Positions 26,659 through 34,279 of a stretch of DNA of 64,000 nucleotides are shown here, piece after piece; position 1 is the stretch's first letter; the number at the start of each line of letters is the position of its first letter. Under the pieces are notes generated by a model. It worked only from the letters and a program-made list of their open reading frames with translations, was not told the DNA's origin and searched no databases. The translations under genes were made by a program, and so were the position numbers. Source of the stretch: an uncultured Acetatifactor sp. (GTDB lineage Bacteria; Bacillota; Clostridia; Lachnospirales; Lachnospiraceae); the NCBI GenBank assembly GCA_910577185.1, contig CAJTLR010000003.1:36160-100159 (forward strand). The letters run 5' to 3'.

Positions 26659-27798
26659 ATGAAAAATAAGAAATCTGCCCGCGACAATCTGAAAGGAGAA
26701 ATGCTCCCCATACCGGAGCTGGACGTTATCGATCTGGAACAGAACGATAACCCGGCACACGAAGCATCCGCACTTCCCCGGGAATCCCGTCCCGGGGAAG
26801 CTCCCCAAAACGGCGGCAAAAAATTTCCCCGGATCAATCTGCATATTATCCTTCTGATCGTAGTGATTCTCTTTATATCCGGTATTGTGTACAAATTTTT
26901 GAATTTCGGAGTCAAAGTGGATCGGGATGAAATATTCAAAGACGGTCCCGGTACCTATGAAGATAATTATGACACCATTCTTCCCCTGATGGATGCGGAC
27001 AATAATCCCGTATACAAGCAGTATGGGGAAGGCGACACCATTCTGTTCTTCGGCAACGCGCCTTTCGCGGACGACAGGGACTCCGCCGACAACCTGGTCA
27101 ATATGATTCAGGAGATGACCGGCATAACCGCCTACAACTGTTCCATCAGCGGCAGCTATCTGGCTGCAGAGGCCCGGGAACCGGATCCGGAAAAACATCC
27201 CGTGGATGTTTTTAATTTGTACTGGCTGTGTTCCCTGGCCACGGAATTTCACGATTTTGCAGACGAAAATTACCGCAGGGCCGTGGAAGTACTGGGGGAA
27301 AATGCCCCGAAGGAGGCCATGGACGTCTATAACACCCTGAAAAGCATTGATATGAATGAGGTGGACGCCATAGTCATCATGTATGATGCCAGCGACTATC
27401 TGGCCGGGCATGAAATGTACAGTGACACGGACTCCACTGACCTGATTCAGTTTACGGGCAATATGGAGGCAAGCATAGAACTGCTTCGTTTTTGTTACCC
27501 CGATATCCGGCTTATGGTTCTCTCCCCCACTTACGCCTTCGGCATCGACGAAAACGGCGACTACATCAGCAGCGATATCCAGAGGTATGGCTGGGATGTG
27601 CTTTCCACCTACAGCATTAAGCAATACGCGTCCTGCGCCTCCCGGGCAGTGACTTTCGTGGACAATCTCTACGGCACCATCACGGAAGACAACGCTAAGG
27701 ATTACCTGACCGACAATCTGCACTTAAATGTGGAAGGCCGGAAAAAAGTCGCCCAGCGCTTTGTATATGCCCTCAATTACTACAAGGAACGCGACTGA
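26659..27798 (+). CDS. Membrane-anchored SGNH-fold protein with altered catalytic motif
   Basis: 379 residues from the second of two close ATGs, the one with GGAG six bases upstream. A charged cytoplasmic N-terminus (about 60 residues) leads to one membrane helix (INLHIILLIVVILFISGIVY) and an extracellular SGNH-like domain. Compared with the two other SGNH proteins here, block I reads FFGNAPFADD where they have FGDS, so the nucleophilic serine is missing. Block III reads DASDYLAG instead of GxND. Block V LHLN keeps the His. The fold is supported by shared spacing and by SPTYAFG, close to the TPTYTWY of its relative. It may be a non-catalytic glycan-binding or scaffolding form. Orientation is opposite to the neighbouring muramidase. 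Confidence 0.72.
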   Translation: MKNKKSARDNLKGEMLPIPELDVIDLEQNDNPAHEASALPRESRPGEAPQNGGKKFPRINLHIILLIVVILFISGIVYKFLNFGVKVDRDEIFKDGPGTYEDNYDTILPLMDADNNPVYKQYGEGDTILFFGNAPFADDRDSADNLVNMIQEMTGITAYNCSISGSYLAAEAREPDPEKHPVDVFNLYWLCSLATEFHDFADENYRRAVEVLGENAPKEAMDVYNTLKSIDMNEVDAIVIMYDASDYLAGHEMYSDTDSTDLIQFTGNMEASIELLRFCYPDIRLMVLSPTYAFGIDENGDYISSDIQRYGWDVLSTYSIKQYASCASRAVTFVDNLYGTITEDNAKDYLTDNLHLNVEGRKKVAQRFVYALNYYKERD

Positions 27799-27869
27799 AG
27801 TTACCGTTCCCTTACTGTCAGGCGCCTTCCTGTGTTTTGCAGAAAAAAGCAAAAAATTTTTCTTCCCTG

Positions 27870-27900
27870 TTGACTTTGACACAATGTCATCCTTTATAGT
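27870..27900 (+). promoter_or_regulatory. MerR-type autoregulated promoter with operator dyad
   Basis: TTGACT (27870-27875) and TATAGT (27895-27900) are separated by 19 bases rather than 17. The spacer holds the dyad TGACA-CAA-TGTCA (27877-27889). A long spacer with a centred dyad is the signature of promoters activated by MerR proteins through DNA twisting. The MerR gene follows at 27965. Confidence 0.85.
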
Positions 27901-27964
27901 ATTCCTCAGCGGACAGGGGGATACACGCCTTGTCCGCTGAGAGTAAGCAGGAAGGAGAACACCC

Positions 27965-28957
27965 ATGGAAAATCTGACGGTCAGCCAGGTCACAAAGATA
28001 TTCGATGTCACACCCAGGATGCTCCGGCATTACGAGAAGCTGGGACTGATCAAAACCGTGCATCGGGAAAATTACGCTTACCGGCTGTATGACGAGAGCA
28101 CCCTTCTGCGCCTGCAGCAAATTATTATCCTCCGAAAGCTGCGCATTCCCTTAAAGCAGATCGCCCTCATTTTGCAGGACACCAGTCAGCATGAATTTCT
28201 GGCGTTTTTGCAGGCCCATCTTGCGGAACTGGACAATGAAGCCCAGGCCCTGGATCTTATCCGCAGAGTCCTGACCTGCCTGGAGGAACACCTCCGGGAA
28301 AGTCTGCATCATCAGACCAGATTCGATCTGCTGGAAGATTCTGTGGTTGCGGAGATGACCAGGGTACTTTCCTTTCCAAAAAATACCTTAAAGGAGAGCG
28401 TAAACATGGAAGAACTGAACAAGGCAGAAGAAACCTTAAACAAATCACTGAATGTAAGAATCCTGATGGTGCCGTCCGGCACCGTGGCATCCTGCCATTA
28501 TGTGGGGGAAAATCCGGAGGAAGCAGTGGGAGAGATGATGACGAAATTTGTACAGGAAAGCAGGCTGTACGAGAAAAAGCCGGACGCCCGGATGTACGGC
28601 TTCAACCATCCCAATCCCGGCGTTCTTGAAAACGGCATTCACGGCTACGAAGACTGGGTTACCATTCCGGATGACATGGAAGTTGCCCCTCCCATGGTAA
28701 AAAAGCAATTTCCCGGCGGCATGTATGCCGTGCTGACCATCCCCTTTCCGGAATTCCACCTATGGGAAAGTCTGACCCGGTGGGTAAACGAAAGCAAAGA
28801 TTTCGAGCCTGTCTACCATGAACTGGGCGAAGAGGTCATGGGCGGCTGTCTGGAGGAACATCTGAACTGGGTATACGCCGCACATAACGGCTGGAAAGAA
28901 GATGGCCTTCCGGGGCAGATTGACCTGATGCTTCCGGTGCGGCCCAGAAAAAAGTAA
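27965..28957 (+). CDS. MerR-family regulator with GyrI-like effector domain
   Basis: 330 residues. The N-terminal MerR helix-turn-helix is clear (LTVSQVTKIFDVTPRMLRHYEKLGLI, YRLYDESTLLRLQQIIILR), followed by a dimerising helix to about 125 and a C-terminal domain of about 170 residues resembling GyrI/BmrR-type ligand-binding domains (VPSGTVASCHYVG, PGGMYAVLTIPF, ELGEEVMGG). Such proteins sense small hydrophobic or cationic compounds and activate a nearby or own promoter. AGGAAGGAG precedes the ATG. Its own promoter shows the MerR geometry, so autoregulation is likely. No obvious efflux gene lies beside it, so the regulated partner may be itself or outside the window. Confidence 0.92.
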   Translation: MENLTVSQVTKIFDVTPRMLRHYEKLGLIKTVHRENYAYRLYDESTLLRLQQIIILRKLRIPLKQIALILQDTSQHEFLAFLQAHLAELDNEAQALDLIRRVLTCLEEHLRESLHHQTRFDLLEDSVVAEMTRVLSFPKNTLKESVNMEELNKAEETLNKSLNVRILMVPSGTVASCHYVGENPEEAVGEMMTKFVQESRLYEKKPDARMYGFNHPNPGVLENGIHGYEDWVTIPDDMEVAPPMVKKQFPGGMYAVLTIPFPEFHLWESLTRWVNESKDFEPVYHELGEEVMGGCLEEHLNWVYAAHNGWKEDGLPGQIDLMLPVRPRKK

Positions 28958-28975
28958 TAGGATAATCCGTTTCCC

Positions 28976-29008
28976 ATCCCGGAGGCCTCAGTCCGCTGCC
29001 TCCGGGAT
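28976..29008. terminator. Convergent-gene hairpin between MerR gene and membrane gene
   Basis: ATCCCGGAGGC (28976-28986) and GCCTCCGGGAT (28998-29008) form a perfect 11-bp stem with an 11-nt loop, overlapping the minus-strand gene's last codons. Neither side has a clear U-tract, so it may be a weak bidirectional terminator or an RNA-end stabiliser. Confidence 0.45.
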
Positions 29009-29767
29009 AATCAGTTCAGTCCGGGGATCCCGGTAAATAATATAACCATCTGTCTCATAAAACACTGTCCAGCCATAATCTTCCGGACTGCCCTTCAGCT
29101 TCTGATCCCGATGCAGAATGCAGTAATGGCAGCCGGACTGCCTGGACTGGTCTGCCAGCTGCTCCATGTCGATAACCTCCTCCGCCATCACATTCCGGAA
29201 AGCACTGTAATAATGCCATCTTTCCACCGTCACCTCCCGGCCGTAAGGCATACAGACCAGAGGGTCATATTGCCGCACATACTGCACCAGCTCCAGCGGG
29301 AATGCCGCCATAACCTCCCGGCCCGGCACATGTATGGCATCACAGATATTCACCACACTGTCCGGTACATGGTACTTGTTTTCCGCCACGGAAAAAAGCG
29401 GGCTGCCGTAAATGAAGCTGCCGGAAATCATGATCAGTCCCCCGGCGCACAGCGCAAACAGGTCCGCCTTCCACCCATGGGCGATTTTTCCGTATATACA
29501 CACACAGGTATACGCAATCACCAGAGTCACCGGAAAAAGCCACAGAACACGGTAATATATCTCATTATCCGCCAGCCGGTGTACCAGTCTTGCAAACAAA
29601 GGATTAAAATAGACCAGCAGAACCAGTGCCGGCATATAGACAAAAAGAATCCTGACGGTTTTCCGTTTTTCATTTATCCACAAATAGACCAGCGAGACAA
29701 AGTACCATATTACCAGCAGTCCCGTGCCCATGAAATCCCGAAACGAGGCAAACACACTATCCACCAC
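28988..29767 (-). CDS. Membrane protein with extracytoplasmic C-terminal domain, possibly the second half of a split protein
   Basis: About 259 residues: four hydrophobic segments in the first 120, then about 130 soluble residues (YHVPDSVVNICDAIHVPG, VCMPYGREVTVERWHYYSAF). Layout resembles the C-terminal half of large GT-C-like membrane proteins such as DUF6077. The preceding gene resembles the N-terminal half and ends 22 bases upstream. Translation starts at one of two adjacent GTG codons, with AGGAGG just before, so it appears to be made separately. It is the last gene of the long minus-strand operon. Function is not known; a role in lipid-linked glycan modification is inferred from context. 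Confidence 0.7.
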   Translation of the reverse strand: MVDSVFASFRDFMGTGLLVIWYFVSLVYLWINEKRKTVRILFVYMPALVLLVYFNPLFARLVHRLADNEIYYRVLWLFPVTLVIAYTCVCIYGKIAHGWKADLFALCAGGLIMISGSFIYGSPLFSVAENKYHVPDSVVNICDAIHVPGREVMAAFPLELVQYVRQYDPLVCMPYGREVTVERWHYYSAFRNVMAEEVIDMEQLADQSRQSGCHYCILHRDQKLKGSPEDYGWTVFYETDGYIIYRDPRTELIIPEAAD

Positions 29768-29789
29768 ACATCCTCCTTTTCCGGCTTAT

Positions 29790-30863
29790 CTATCCATAAT
29801 AGAAGTACAGAAATGCATAGCACACACAGGGAACACAGCAGCAGGCCAGCGGAAAGAGCACTCCCGGCCTTTTCAGGCAGATACCTGCCAGAAGCCCTGC
29901 CAGGCACAACGCCAGACACAGCAGCAGCGCCCCCATGGTACTGCACAGACACCCGGTTATGGCAGCACACCCGGTCAGCAGATATAAAAGCGGAGAAACC
30001 CTGCGCTTCTCCTGTAACCTTTGCAGCAAAAGCAGCAGCAGCAAAAGCAAAAAGGGAATAACCAGACTCCCCAGGGCCGCTTTCCCCTGTCTGCTCCTGG
30101 CAATGAGAAAGTTCTCCACTGTATAGATGGAATAGTTTCCGAATAAGACCAGCACTTCCGTAAACACCAGAAACAAGGGCAGCTGTCCTTCTTTTCCCGG
30201 AAAAAGTAATGTTCCCAGCAAATAAAAAACCGCATAGGTCATGGCCATGAGAACCACGGGCAGCACTGTCCTGGCCAGCGTCACCGTCTGCATTCCGGAC
30301 AGTCTGGCCAGAAACGCGATCCATATGGGAAAAGGCGCCAGCCCGTGCCGGATATCCAGCTTTGTTCCCCCGCCCCCGCCGGTATATGGCAGGATCTGGT
30401 ACATGGTATCCGAGCTTTCGGTGACGGAAGAAACGGCCACATAATAGGCGTCGTCCGAATCCGCGTACGTAAGCCGCACGGCCTGTACCAGCTGAAACAC
30501 AAGCAAAATGAAAAAAAGCAGCCAGGTCAGAGTCCCCCTGGACAGTTTCCGCCCCTGCCTGCTTCCGGAAAACCTGACTTCCTGCGGTTTGCCCTTTGCC
30601 CTGCGCTGTATTTCCACGGCCAGGGCCAGGAGCGCCAGGCCAAGCATATAGCCCAGAAACAGCTTCACCACCATGGCAAAACTGCGTTCCTTTAAAATAA
30701 GCGGGACACAGATCATCTGAAATCCTGCCCACAAAAGAAACTGACCGCTGATCCAGCGGAATATGATATTTTTTCCCAGATTATCCACGGTCACAAACAG
30801 GCCGCCAATCAGAACCGGCACCGGCAGCAGCAGTAATGCCAGGATCATCAGTTGCATTCCCAT
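29790..30863 (-). CDS. Polytopic membrane protein, GT-C/DUF6077-like N-terminal part
   Basis: 357 residues with about nine hydrophobic segments. An acidic motif YADSDDAYYVAVSS in an extracellular loop is typical of GT-C type glycosyltransferases, where paired acids serve catalysis, and DIRHGLAPFPIWIAF follows. It stops after CYAFLYFYYG, short of the soluble C-terminal domain expected of full-length members, which is carried by the next gene. Its start overlaps the upstream gene by 83 bases, and AAAGGAAG precedes the ATG. Substrate is unknown. Confidence 0.7.
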   Translation of the reverse strand: MGMQLMILALLLLPVPVLIGGLFVTVDNLGKNIIFRWISGQFLLWAGFQMICVPLILKERSFAMVVKLFLGYMLGLALLALAVEIQRRAKGKPQEVRFSGSRQGRKLSRGTLTWLLFFILLVFQLVQAVRLTYADSDDAYYVAVSSVTESSDTMYQILPYTGGGGGTKLDIRHGLAPFPIWIAFLARLSGMQTVTLARTVLPVVLMAMTYAVFYLLGTLLFPGKEGQLPLFLVFTEVLVLFGNYSIYTVENFLIARSRQGKAALGSLVIPFLLLLLLLLLQRLQEKRRVSPLLYLLTGCAAITGCLCSTMGALLLCLALCLAGLLAGICLKRPGVLFPLACCCVPCVCYAFLYFYYG

Positions 30864-32139
30864 GGTCTTCCTTTCCCTTCCCGGCGATTCTCCCGCTGCC
30901 TTCCGCTTTGCGCCGCCCTGAACAATCCGGCGGGCCGGACGTCTTATCTCCCATCAGCAGAAGTGCCCAAACCAGCCACAGTTGATTTATGGCTATGGTA
31001 TATTTATAGTCCAGCAGCCCTGCCCCTCTCATGGTCAGAATCAGGGCATACAGGCAGGAAACCAGCACACAGATCCCCGCTTCCACCAGCGCCCGCTTCC
31101 GCCCGGCGCCCTTTGCCGGAAGCTTTCCGGCAACAGCAGGAAGCAGGCTCAGCAGCAGACTCCATCCAAACCACCAGCATCCGTAATCCACATAATAACG
31201 GGTCAGCACCGGGGCATGGTCCCTCATAATCTCATAGTTTCTCCCGGTGTAGGAATCATATCCTTCCCCTTCCAGAAGTACAGGAACAATCAGGGGAGTC
31301 ACCAGATATCCCATTCCGTCCCAGCCTATCTGCCGGATAATCATCTGTTTGTGGTATTTCCAGCCGATTCGCGCCATCTGCCAGTAACGTGACTGTGCCT
31401 CTTTCTTTCCCAGGCTTTCTTCCACGGCGGCCTGAACCAGCCTGAAGTTGCCGGGACAATAGGATGCCTCCCACATGTACTCCCCGGTAATTTCCCGCAG
31501 CTCCTCGTCCCAGGCTCCCTGGTCATGCCACATGGTGGGCCAGGCAAACCTGCTTGCCATGGAGCCCGCCAGGCCATATCCCGGTTCTGCCCGTTTTCTT
31601 GCATCCACATCCCCCGAAAGCACCAGTATCATGCCCCCGCAAAGCAACCCGCAGATTCCCCGGACCCATGGCCTTTTCCATTTTGGCCCCGGCCGGCTTC
31701 CTTTCCGCGAAGGGAGGGTGATTTCCATCAGAAAGACAAGCATCCACAGAAACAAGGAACCCATGAAAGAAAAGGGCAGAATCGCCAGATGACACTGCAT
31801 GGCAAAGGGAAAGGTCAGCAGAACAAGACTCTGCCAGACCCGCCACAGCTTTCCGGTCCGGTCTTCTGTCTTTTCCGCCGGCCCCAGGTACCGCAGAAAA
31901 CGGTATCCCGTGAAAAAACCTGCGGCAAGCTGCAGCAGCTGCACCAAAACCACGTTTTTTCCCAGCAGAAGGTAAAGCTGCCTGTACATGGCGGCCTCCG
32001 GCTCCCCGAAATCCTGAACCTTCCCCAGGTTCCGGCACATCCAGGCCAGCCCCAGAATCACCTGAACGGAAAATCCCATGAAAAGTACTCTTTTGACCAC
32101 GGCTCCGGCATGTCCTGCCATCTTTTTTCCAAACTTCAT
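30781..32139 (-). CDS. Polytopic membrane protein of the glycan operon
   Basis: About 452 residues with eight or nine hydrophobic segments and a soluble loop at about 200-290 (GYGLAGSMASRFAWPTMWHDQGAW). The family is not recognised; the plan suits a membrane glycosyltransferase. ATG at 32139 is preferred because GGGAG lies five bases ahead. The last about 55 residues after WALLLMGDK are hydrophilic, Gly-rich and overlap the next gene by 83 bases, which suggests that an original stop has been lost or the frame has shifted near the end. It follows wecE by 15 bases. Confidence 0.7.
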   Translation of the reverse strand: MKFGKKMAGHAGAVVKRVLFMGFSVQVILGLAWMCRNLGKVQDFGEPEAAMYRQLYLLLGKNVVLVQLLQLAAGFFTGYRFLRYLGPAEKTEDRTGKLWRVWQSLVLLTFPFAMQCHLAILPFSFMGSLFLWMLVFLMEITLPSRKGSRPGPKWKRPWVRGICGLLCGGMILVLSGDVDARKRAEPGYGLAGSMASRFAWPTMWHDQGAWDEELREITGEYMWEASYCPGNFRLVQAAVEESLGKKEAQSRYWQMARIGWKYHKQMIIRQIGWDGMGYLVTPLIVPVLLEGEGYDSYTGRNYEIMRDHAPVLTRYYVDYGCWWFGWSLLLSLLPAVAGKLPAKGAGRKRALVEAGICVLVSCLYALILTMRGAGLLDYKYTIAINQLWLVWALLLMGDKTSGPPDCSGRRKAEGSGRIAGKGKEDHGNATDDPGITAAAGAGSDWRPVCDRG

Positions 32140-32154
32140 CCGCACTCCCGATTC

Positions 32155-33285
32155 CTATTCATAAAACCGTTTCAGAACATCGCAGATATAGTCCACCTGC
32201 TCTTCCGTCAGTCCAAAGTACATGGGCAGGCGCGCAAGGCGCTCGCTCTCCCGGGTGGTGTATCTGTCCTCCCCGTGGAAGCGCCCGAACTTCAGCCCTG
32301 CCGGCGCCGTGTGAAGGGGAATGTAATGGAACACGGACATGACGTCTTTGTCCTTCAGATACGCAATCAGTTCCGTCCTCTCCTTCAAATCCGCCGCCTT
32401 GATATAAAACATATGGGCATTGTGCACACAGCCCTCCGGAACCGTGGGCAAGTCAATCTTTCCTGCCTCTGCCAGAGGCTTTAAATTCTCATAGTACCGG
32501 TTCCAGCACCGAAGCCTGGCATCATTGATCTCCTCTGCCATCTCCAGCTGGGCATACAGATACGCCGCGTTCATGTCGCTGGGCAGATAGGAGGATCCGT
32601 AATTGATCCAGGTGTATTTGTCGATCTGCCCTCTGTAATATTTGCTGCGGTTTGTGCCCTTCTCCCGGATGATCTCCGCTTCCTCCACATCTTTTTCATC
32701 CCGTATCAGAAGGGCGCCGCCTTCGCCCATGCTGTAATTTTTCGTCTCATGGAAACTAAAGCACCCGAAGTTTCCGATGGTTCCCAGCGCCCTGCCTTTA
32801 TAAGAGGACATAATCCCCTGGGCGGCATCCTCGATCACCGCCAGATGATATTTATCCGCAATCTCCATAATCTTGTCCATCTCGCAGGACACACCGGCAT
32901 AATGAACGGGGACAATGGCCTTTGTCCGCTCCGTCACGGCGGCTTCTATCAGTTTTTCGTCTATATTCATGGTATCCGGACGTATATCCACAAATACCGG
33001 CACCGCCCCCCGGAGCACAAAGGCGTCCGCGGTGGACACAAATGTGAACGAAGGCATGATCACCTCGTCCCCCGGACCGATTTCAGGCAGCAGCAGCGCC
33101 GCCAGTTCCGTTGCATGGGTGCAGGAAGTGGTCAGCAGGCACTTTGCGGTACCGGTCTTTTTCTCGATCCACTCATTACATTTTCTGGTATATGCCCCAT
33201 CTCCGCAGATTTTCTGGTTCTCCACACATTCCCGAATATAGTCATACGCCTTTTCCGCATAGGGCGGTACATTAAACTTGATCAT
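32155..33285 (-). CDS. wecE: dTDP-4-amino-4,6-dideoxygalactose transaminase
   Basis: 376 residues, the usual WecE/RffA length, from an ATG with AGGAGG; a longer frame to 33321 is rejected. It belongs to the PLP-dependent DegT/DnrJ/EryC1 family: GDEVIMPSFTFVSTADAFVLRGA, VPVHYAGVSCEMD, VIEDAAQG, and FSFHETKNYSMGEGG with the PLP lysine. The specific WecE signatures REKGTNRSKYYRGQIDKYTW and FGRFHGEDRYTTRESERL are present. It aminates dTDP-4-keto-6-deoxyglucose, the RfbB product, probably to dTDP-Fuc4N (Qui4N not excluded). The start lies one base after the GT2 stop. Confidence 0.92.
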   Translation of the reverse strand: MIKFNVPPYAEKAYDYIRECVENQKICGDGAYTRKCNEWIEKKTGTAKCLLTTSCTHATELAALLLPEIGPGDEVIMPSFTFVSTADAFVLRGAVPVFVDIRPDTMNIDEKLIEAAVTERTKAIVPVHYAGVSCEMDKIMEIADKYHLAVIEDAAQGIMSSYKGRALGTIGNFGCFSFHETKNYSMGEGGALLIRDEKDVEEAEIIREKGTNRSKYYRGQIDKYTWINYGSSYLPSDMNAAYLYAQLEMAEEINDARLRCWNRYYENLKPLAEAGKIDLPTVPEGCVHNAHMFYIKAADLKERTELIAYLKDKDVMSVFHYIPLHTAPAGLKFGRFHGEDRYTTRESERLARLPMYFGLTEEQVDYICDVLKRFYE

Positions 33286-33286
33286 T

Positions 33287-34255
33287 TCACACCTCCTGCC
33301 TGCTCCGTGCAGACCCTTCATCTGTTTTTATCACATTCTTTTCCGTTGTCCTGCTGATGATATATTTCGGCCTGCCCTTGACTTCCTCATAAATCCTGGC
33401 AATATAATGACCGATGATACCCAGGCTCAGCATCAGAAAGCCGCCTATGATCAGAATCAGGAGAATCACCGTGGTAAAGCCTTCCACCGCAGTGCCTGAA
33501 AAGAATCTGACCAATGTCTGGATAAACAATGCCACACTGAACAAAATGGACACAATTCCCATCACCGTCACCAGCTGCAGGGGCAGTGTGCTGAAGGAAG
33601 TGGCATTGGTGATGGCATATTTCATCAGACTGAAAAAAGACCATTTGCTTTCCCCGAACTGCCGCTCCTGCACTTCATAAAACACCGATTCCGTGCGGAA
33701 CCCCGCCCAGAAGGTCAGCGCCCGGAAAAAGGTATTCCGCTCCGGCAGGGACAGCAGCGTGTCCACCACCTTCCGGTCCAGAAGCTTGAAATCCGAAGAA
33801 GCCTTCATATCCATTTTTATCAGCTTACTCATTATTTGATAAAATAAACCTGCGGAAAGCTTATAGGACAGTTTTTCCTTTCCCCTGCTCTCCTTGATGC
33901 CCTCCACCACCTCTGCGCCCTCCAGCCAGAGTTTCCACATCTGCGGAATGGCCTGGGGCGGATGCTGCAGATCACAGTCCATCACAATCACCGCATTGCC
34001 CTCTGCCAGCCCAAGACCTGCGAAAATCGCAGCCTCCTTACCGAAATTGCGGGAAAATTCCGCCCCCCGGATTCTGGGATTCTCCCGGGCGGCCTTTCCG
34101 ATCTCCGAGAAGGTGCCGTCCCGGGATCCGTCGCTGACAAACACCAGTTCGTATTCAATATGATTTTCCTCCAGCACTTCCGACAAAACCCTGGCAGTAT
34201 TGGCAATGTTCTGCTCTTCGTTATAAGCCGGCAGCACAATTGATAAAATCGACAT
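33287..34255 (-). CDS. GtrB/ArnC-like polyprenyl-phosphate glycosyltransferase
   Basis: 322 residues. A GT2 catalytic domain (LSIVLPAYNEEQNI, FVSDGSRDGT, VIVMDCDLQHPPQ with DXD, AEFSRNFGKEAAI) is followed by two membrane helices (about 230-290) and a basic tail. This is the DPM1/GtrB/ArnC plan: a cytoplasmic enzyme that loads one sugar on undecaprenyl phosphate. The lipid-linked sugar is flipped and used by a membrane GT outside the cell. The neighbouring GtrII-like gene is the natural partner. AAGGAG precedes the ATG. The sugar could be glucose or the WecE product; neither is proven. Confidence 0.92.
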   Translation of the reverse strand: MSILSIVLPAYNEEQNIANTARVLSEVLEENHIEYELVFVSDGSRDGTFSEIGKAARENPRIRGAEFSRNFGKEAAIFAGLGLAEGNAVIVMDCDLQHPPQAIPQMWKLWLEGAEVVEGIKESRGKEKLSYKLSAGLFYQIMSKLIKMDMKASSDFKLLDRKVVDTLLSLPERNTFFRALTFWAGFRTESVFYEVQERQFGESKWSFFSLMKYAITNATSFSTLPLQLVTVMGIVSILFSVALFIQTLVRFFSGTAVEGFTTVILLILIIGGFLMLSLGIIGHYIARIYEEVKGRPKYIISRTTEKNVIKTDEGSARSRQEV

Positions 34256-34279
34256 GATATCTCCTTCGCCGTAACCCCT

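Noticed and set aside
26518..27723. 401-residue minus-strand open frame opposite the altered SGNH gene
   Set aside because: No family motif or ribosome site, and the plus strand has membrane helix, SGNH layout and promoter-side context.
29710..30732. 340-residue minus-strand frame overlapping the GT-C-like gene
   Set aside because: Gly/Arg-rich shadow in another frame; the accepted frame has regular membrane segments.
32155..33285. DegT/DnrJ aminotransferase as PseC of the pseudaminic pathway
   Set aside because: Signatures such as REKGTNRSKYYRGQIDKYTW and GEDRYTTRESERL are those of WecE, not PseC.
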